Below are positions 58,444 to 64,000 of a stretch of 64,000 bases of DNA, piece after piece. Made by a program: the position numbers and the translations under genes. Source of the stretch: Laccaria trichodermophora (lineage: Eukaryota; Basidiomycota; Agaricomycetes; Agaricales; Hydnangiaceae); NCBI GenBank assembly GCA_018417955.1, contig JACTVC010000058.1, forward strand, positions 23,835 to 87,834, written 5' to 3'. Positions within the stretch are counted from its first letter, which is position 1. Every line of letters starts with the position of its first letter. The notes beneath the pieces are model-generated. The model was not told the origin of the DNA, did no database searches, and saw only the letters and a list, made by a program, of their open reading frames with translations.

Positions 58444-59750
58444 TCAGAATGCTTGGCATGCATGCGCAAAGAACAACCGGCGCGTGACAAGCATGCCGCA
58501 AGCACATTGAGCAACGATATGTAAAAATTCTTCAATAGGGACACCGGGATTTAGAACAGAGTCTACCCTGGTCAGAACTTCTGCCACAGTTAGCTGGGGC
58601 CCGATCCGACGATGACCTATAATATTAGGCAGTTACTTGAAATCCAGTTCTAAAAAAAGTAACAGTACGCACTGTGGGGACGAGTCTGACATTCGTGGAA
58701 GCGAAAGGCCCTACGGGAGGTGAGAAGACCACACTCGCAAAGGGAAGCTAAAGAGAGAAAGTCTTTGACAGGAACACCAGGTCGAATGGCTGAATCGATT
58801 GCACGAATCATTGCAAAGAAAGTAAGCGGTTCACTTCTAGGTTGGTTCCAGACTACAATATTGGCTGCGCGAAGAGCTGCTGAAGTCCCTCAGCAAGTGA
58901 TCATCCTATCGAAAGACAAGGCTGTTACCAAGTGGCCGGCGGATATGAATGCTGTTCTTAGGACTTGGAGGAACTGGCCACTCGAAATCCTGAGTGTGCA
59001 TCGCCGAGTCCAAGTCCGATTCATGAAACTTGGACTCGGAACTACCGTCGTCTGACGAGTCGATTTCAGTAGGGGCCACGGGGCTCACATCGCGCGAAGA
59101 TAGCACAGGTCCCCGCATCTCAGAGATATGAAGGATGGGGAGGGGACCATGGTCGCCAACAACTATGATAAAATAGTAGTAAGGGTTGGGATTGAAAGGG
59201 TAGAAATTTGTGTATCGCAAAACTTACTTCTGGGGCTGTAATGATTGATGGCCAGCCCATCCAGCTGGTAAAAAATTGCCAAGGGGACTTGAATCGGCAA
59301 GGTTGCAGTTCAGGTAAGATATCAAAACAGTTTCGCTCCACGTACCAAGGTAAAGGCATTCCTGGGTAGCGCAGGCGGCGACCCACTGATTCTTGTATGG
59401 GCCGCCAGTTGGCATGTAGATTGCGGTTTCTTTGTTCAAACCTAAACTGCCACCGCCACTCTGGAGAGGACAAAAGCATCCAGGGAACTGGAAGTGGTGA
59501 GTGGCACGATGGCCATTCAGATCAGAGGGCGCGATCCGCTCTCTGCGGCGGTTCACTGGCCTGGTGCAAATATCTGAGAGGGCATTCAAGGAAAGCTTGG
59601 AGTCGAGCCCACGTACCACCTCCATACTTGTAGCTTGGATTGGCTTGCATCACATTCCATCAGCGCGCCTGGTCTCGTTGCACTGCCGCGGAGGGAGAAG
59701 AATAGCTGAATTATGAAGGGTAGCTCTTCGACATTGGCTGGAGGATCCAT
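58444..59750 (-). CDS. Hypothetical protein with duplicated PGVP/Cys-His motif, 329 aa
   Basis: Six exons: 59617-59750, 59508-59560, 59228-59460, 58929-59118, 58673-58879 and 58444-58616, giving 329 residues, all junctions in phase. The N-terminal half starts MDPPANVEELPFIIQLFFSL, then WRWQFRFEQRNRNLHANW and YPGMPLPWYVERNCFD. A Ser/Asp-rich linker follows. The C-terminal 125 residues hold two copies of one motif: an I/V-D-S helix, PGVP, an acidic F-L helix, then C-x-C-G-x-L-x-T-x-R-x-x-F-x-x-H-x(1-2)-C. The copies are IDSAIRPGVPVKDFLSLASL + CECG + HEC, and VDSVLNPGVPIEEFLHIVAQ + CACG + HAC. The C-C-H-C spacing could bind zinc. I have an impression of single-copy versions in other agaric hypotheticals. 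The function is unknown. Confidence 0.65.
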
Positions 59751-61122
59751 AATGATTGCCTACTTGGAATGGGACCAACACTGGTACTGGTAGATGGTTG
59801 CATTTGGCTGAGCCTTTATAGATTTTGAACTTGGGCAGGTTTGTCGAGAGTATTCACGTTAACCTACAGGGAACTTCAAATTCACCTTATCCCTGAGGGC
59901 CAATAAGTTGGAGTCAGCCTGAATGAATTGAACTTACTACTACGAGCACTGCGGCGGGCCCATCGTTAATAATGAGTGACGTTGGTTCGAACACCCACCA
60001 CCGATTTGGGAGACGGCGATCTGAGATTGTTTGTGTTAAGATTCCACGCGCCGGAGATCTGCGATATGGCAGCAGTTTCATAACGATATACTACATTTGG
60101 ACTCAGGTGGCAATATTCCAATATATGTTCCACTCGGCAAACTTCCTCGCAACGCGTTCCCGCATCCGACCGCGACTGATTATGTAGTTGAGCATCCTCC
60201 ATTGATGTAATAACAATCATGGATGGGCATTTTTCAACTTCTGTACCCCTTGAGATTATACCCGTGGGAAAAGAGCTTATCTTATCGTTTGTATATTCAT
60301 GAGACATAATGACGCACTTGTGTTAAAAATACATACCACTTAGTTCTTCGATGATGTCATATCCCATATTCTTTCTAGGTCTCGGCTAATGGGCTGAGTT
60401 CTAATTTTGACCGCATTTGGTCGAGGCAGTCTGCAGAACGATTTTTGAGTGAATTGACGGTGCGACGCGTGCAGCTTTGTCCAAATCAGCATTCATGCAC
60501 ATGATGCAGCAGACACAGGAAATGTAAAATTTGGAAAGGTCAGCCTCAGGCTCGAGCTCAGCTGTAGGTCAAAATGCTGGCCAAGAATGCCGTTCTCTCC
60601 GAAGACTAGCTATACATTGATGTATTCAATGATTATCACCGAGAATTTCATCGACAGACGACTCTCGTCAACCGTAGAGATAATTTGGTGTGGCGTCGAC
60701 GTCGACGGCCGGAGTTCAATTTGAAAAAAAAAAAAAGAGAAAGAAAAAAAAAGTGGATTCGAACCTGCCATGCGCAGCACTGGCCACAACGGCAAGTTAT
60801 TAGTATACATCGAACTTGTGACCATCTGTTAGACCTCCATGACACGGCTGTCGTTTGACCTCTTAATTCGGTCCCTACGTCCTCCGGAACCTGATTGAGT
60901 TGACTCTGCGAAATATGTACTTAGATTGTCATAGTAGTCGTTGTTGTTGACTCCGAGTCGGATCAGGTCTTCGTTGGATGGGGTCCGTGCACAAGTTGAT
61001 TTGGGCATGTGATAGATGTCCGAGTCCAGCCTAGGCTTACGCATGACGGGTACTACCCCCGGGCATAAGTACGGTAGAGTCAGCAGTGGTACCCAGTCCC
61101 GGGTTGTGCATTGACCTTAACG
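59751..61122. other. Gene-free stretch with homopurine run
   Basis: No gene accepted. An A-rich run at about 60724-60751 is followed on the plus strand by GGATTCGAACC, the complement of a tRNA T-loop. The candidate does not fold as a full tRNA and is discussed under rejected items. Confidence 0.45.
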
Positions 61123-61831
61123 ATGATGTCTTTAAATCGTCCTTCAGACTACGGTCGTAGTCCTTATCTCAACTTTCGAAGCTTTCAGGCTCCTCTTGAC
61201 TTTCAAGTGCCCCCCTCTTCTCCCCCCCGATCTGAATACACATCCGACTCTTCCTCATCCTCCACTGTAACCCATAGGTCTGACTCTTTCTCCTCAGTTC
61301 TCCACTGTAACCATAGGTCTGACTCTTTCTCCTCAAGTAAATTGGACTTGAAGTTGCCCAACGCCCTCGCAAGCAGTGATACTGATAGCGAAAGGCGCCA
61401 GATGGGCCTGCCAAACTTGCAGGCACTTTGCACGCCCATCCGTCGTAGCCTTGGTGGAAATTTGCCCCCCGGTCCTGGTACCAGACTCACTTACAGTACC
61501 TTTCGCAGTAAGGGGTATGATATGAAGGTGTATGGACAGATGCGGCCACAACAGGTGTGTCTGCGTTTTTCTGTTTCTCTTGCAACTTTGCAGATGATGA
61601 TCTCAGAGAGGTTTAATGATTCCCGACTATCTTTCCCGGAGGGCAACCACCGAAGATCTCAATAAGCTCATCTCTGCCAACATCGCGCAACAGAAAGCCG
61701 AAGAAACTGTGCAATCTCATGAGTCAGATGACAATAACCAGGAACTGCAGGAAACCATGTTGAGGGTGTGGAGAGACAGGGCGATGCTTGAGTTACAAAT
61801 TCTTAACCGTATCCTTCAGCCAGTCGCATAA
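61123..61831 (+). CDS. Hypothetical Ser-rich protein with coiled C-terminus, 218 aa
   Basis: The exons 61123-61554 and 61607-61831 join over a 52-base intron in phase 0, giving 218 residues. The first exon is Ser/Pro/Asp-rich and disordered, with an internal duplication reading HRSDSFSS twice, and ends with GTRLTYSTFRSKGYDMKVYGQM. The second exon has a charged helix (RRATTEDLNKLISANIAQQKAEE, then TMLRVWRDRAMLELQILNRIL) that could form a coiled coil. A TTG further upstream is in frame; the ATG at 61123 is used. No family recognised. Confidence 0.45.
61261..61340 (+). repeat. 40-bp direct duplication inside the Ser-rich gene
   Basis: TCCACTGTAACC(C)ATAGGTCTGACTCTTTCTCCTCA occurs at 61261 and again at 61301 with one base missing in the second. 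The copies start 40 bases apart, and the frame is kept through the second copy. Confidence 0.8.
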
Positions 61832-64000
61832 GGCGAGGCAAGTTTTCCATCACCCTTTACACTGATGATACCCAAGATACTTACTCCATAGAATTGCAGG
61901 AGCCAAGACGAAGCCGCTCTCAGGCAGCATCATCATCATCACATTGCTCAGCACTCCTGTTCCATATCGTGACTGCCTTGACTCAATAGTTATTCTGTGT
62001 ATGCACTCCATTTACATGATCAGAGTTCAGTCTGGCTCAACCAATCCCCTCGCATGTGAACATGAACAGTCTTGGTACGAGACTAAGAGTTCTGTGACAT
62101 TACGGTTAGAGGCAACCACCGCTGGCTACTCGCTATACCACTATTACCAGTATTCAGAAGAAGGAAAATGTTTAATAAATTGGTTGAACTGTGTGGAGAG
62201 AGTTGGTGGCACGAAGTTCATGAAAACCGCCGCGGGCCCAGGCACCGCGCCTGGCAACACCATCGCTGATTCAGATTCGCTTCGCTCGCGATACTTAGAG
62301 CTGAGATCTGAGCTCGACTCCCAATCGGCCCAATCGACCCTCGCGATGGCTTCCCACGACCTTCGGCCTGTTCCGTGCCTATTCCTGTTCTGGGATAACT
62401 TCCATCCGAATCGCTTATTCTCCAAGTTGAAGGTTGCGTCCCAACCAAGTCCCGACTCTGGCACAGGGGAAGGTTTTGTTGGGACGGTAAATCCTTTTCC
62501 CTGCCAAATGTCGTGTGATGGCGTTCCCAGAAATCTCGGGCTCCCAGAACTTTGCATAGCGGATACTAATTAGTAATTACTTACATTATCCAGATCATGT
62601 ACGTAAATCTCAGTCCAAGATCAAGATCGACAGATCTGTGTTCACTTTATCATATTATGCAACCACCTAATCTGTCATGGATCTGACACCTCTTGTTGTG
62701 AGATGATTACCAATGCTCCACCGTGACTGACCAAACTTCAAGTTTGACCAAACCATGGGGGCAAGTTGGGGGGACTTGGACTCGGAAATACACTGGCATG
62801 CCAAGTGCCCAGAGTGTCGCGAACCCTGTGCCCAAGCCGCGCTCTTAGTCCTACTTACTTATTTCGCGCTTAACGATTCGTGTACCCATTGAAGGCTCTG
62901 AGCGCTGAGTACATCAAGAGTACATAATAAGAGTTACGGAAGTATTCCAGTAGGATCGTAGATATCATTGGCACAGAGATCCGATTGATACCTCCGCCAT
63001 GCCAGTGAGTGGAATAATCTGGAATAATCCCAGTTACTTATTCCTCTGAACTAGCCTGGTATACCATTCTATGTAAGTACATATAGCAGTTTGCATAACG
63101 ATGGCCTAACCTCGTCGAAATATATACAGGAGTCTGAAACCACCTGTGTAAATACCAGATCCTCGATCTAGATCCATCTACGGATCTCTCGAGGCAGATG
63201 ACTTGCAGATGACCGCAACAGTAGAGAGCCGGTTTGAGTCTGCACATCGGGTTTCCTTTGCCTCCCCCTTCTTTCTTCCTCTTCATCCGCTCGCATCAAC
63301 CTGATCAAGGGCCTCCCAGTGCAAAAGTCGACCAACCACATGCACTGATGCCCATTCCCACCCGAAGGCAAGACCATAAAGACCATTGAACAAACCTCCC
63401 TGTCGGCCTCTCCCCGTCAAAGTCAAACCTTCTCCACCTTGTAAAGGCCCACTCCTGTCGTCGGGTCATCAACGTGGGTCGACACGAGGAATGGGCTGTT
63501 GGTGTATACAGTATACACTCCGAGTCAGGCTCAAGGATCTAAAGCTCGTTATCACGACTAGTCACTAGTCACTTGTCAACCACAGCTGTACTTATCCGAC
63601 TCTCACATTACAACTTGAAAATGCTTGATTTGCTACGAAACTGTCATATCGCAGATCTCCAGTGCATACTATCCAAGTGATCTTGATATTCGGCACAATC
63701 AATCTCAGATCACCGCTGTATGTACGTACTCCAATTTAAATCAGAGATTGACTGGTGGATTCCAATTGCCCGGCCGTGAGTGCAGACAAAAATCACTCAA
63801 AATAAGGATCCCGCATACTAGTTACGAGCCATCGGGCGCATCAGGCGACCGTGACCGCAGTGCTCGGTATGTAAGTTTAATTCAACTTCAACTTATTCAA
63901 GGTCCTCAGGGATAACGCGAATCAAAGTCCCCTGTAGCCTGAGGTTAGCGCGATGCTCTGAGCGGCTTAAATAATCTCTCCAACCTTGCTCAAGTCCAAA
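61832..64000. other. Gene-free right end of the window
   Basis: Long frames on both strands overlap at 61944-62573 (plus) and 62144-62557 (minus). Neither shows a family signature or clean start, so neither is called. The motif ACTCGGA or its complement recurs (for example 62771 and 63518). The end of the window gives no gene boundary. Confidence 0.45.

Noticed and set aside
58720..59055. Plus-strand 111-residue open frame
   Set aside because: It lies antisense to the well-spliced minus-strand gene at 58444-59750, and its translation lacks any family character.
60740..60840. Possible tRNA or SINE on the minus strand (T-loop-like GGTTCGAATCC followed by a T-run)
   Set aside because: The T-arm stem does not pair beyond two bases, and the T-run begins where the acceptor stem should be, so no cloverleaf forms. 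At most it is a B-box-like remnant.
61944..62573. Plus-strand 209-residue frame overlapping a minus-strand 137-residue frame at 62144-62557
   Set aside because: The two frames contradict each other, neither has a recognisable motif or clear start, and the region has no splice support.

Overview
The window looks like nuclear DNA of a mushroom-forming basidiomycete (Agaricomycetes). Genes carry many short GT-AG introns, mostly 45-65 bases. The housekeeping genes are eukaryotic (ALG3, TBP, VPS1, SDH3, aconitase, EMC4, SF3B4, proteasome alpha-6, CDC42). Several other genes belong to families I know only as expanded in agarics. I cannot name the species. For all multi-exon genes described with exon coordinates, splice sites were read by eye and every junction keeps the reading frame.

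Layout. 0-7 kb: a hypothetical gene, the ER mannosyltransferase ALG3, a secreted GH5 exo-1,3-beta-glucanase with a long C-terminal extension, and a multi-pass membrane protein. 7-12 kb: TATA-binding protein and the dynamin-like GTPase VPS1. 12-16.2 kb is gene-poor, with only weak candidates. 16-31 kb: a three-RRM RNA-binding protein of the Nam8/Csx1/Ngr1 type, succinate dehydrogenase SDH3, a conserved intronless hypothetical, a membrane-anchored beta-propeller plus amidohydrolase fusion, and mitochondrial aconitase. 31-36 kb: EMC4, a MARVEL-like protein and splicing factor SF3B4. 36-42 kb: a cluster of small secreted proteins sharing the motif LRQFSYK or LRQFSYR around the proteasome alpha-6 gene, then CDC42. 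42-46 kb: a 13-exon WD40 protein.

From about 46.5 kb the character changes. Genes are sparse and belong to unknown or agaric-expanded families (an AhpD-like protein, a DUF6698-like protein, a 915-residue protein, and a 329-residue protein with a duplicated Cys/His motif). Between them lie a 161-bp tandem repeat, dispersed short palindromes and long stretches without recognisable genes. This reads as an accessory, repeat-shaped segment next to a core segment.

The core genes are not one pathway. Two encode mitochondrial TCA-cycle enzymes (SDH3, aconitase), two act in ER glycosylation or membrane insertion (ALG3, EMC4), and two handle RNA. The most unusual feature is the LRQFSYK/R family. One member has a four-copy Pro-Ser-Tyr-Val repeat bracketed by dibasic sites, like a Kex2-processed peptide precursor. 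Its neighbouring copy is a decayed duplicate made by a tandem duplication of about 1.4 kb that also copied the tail of the proteasome gene.
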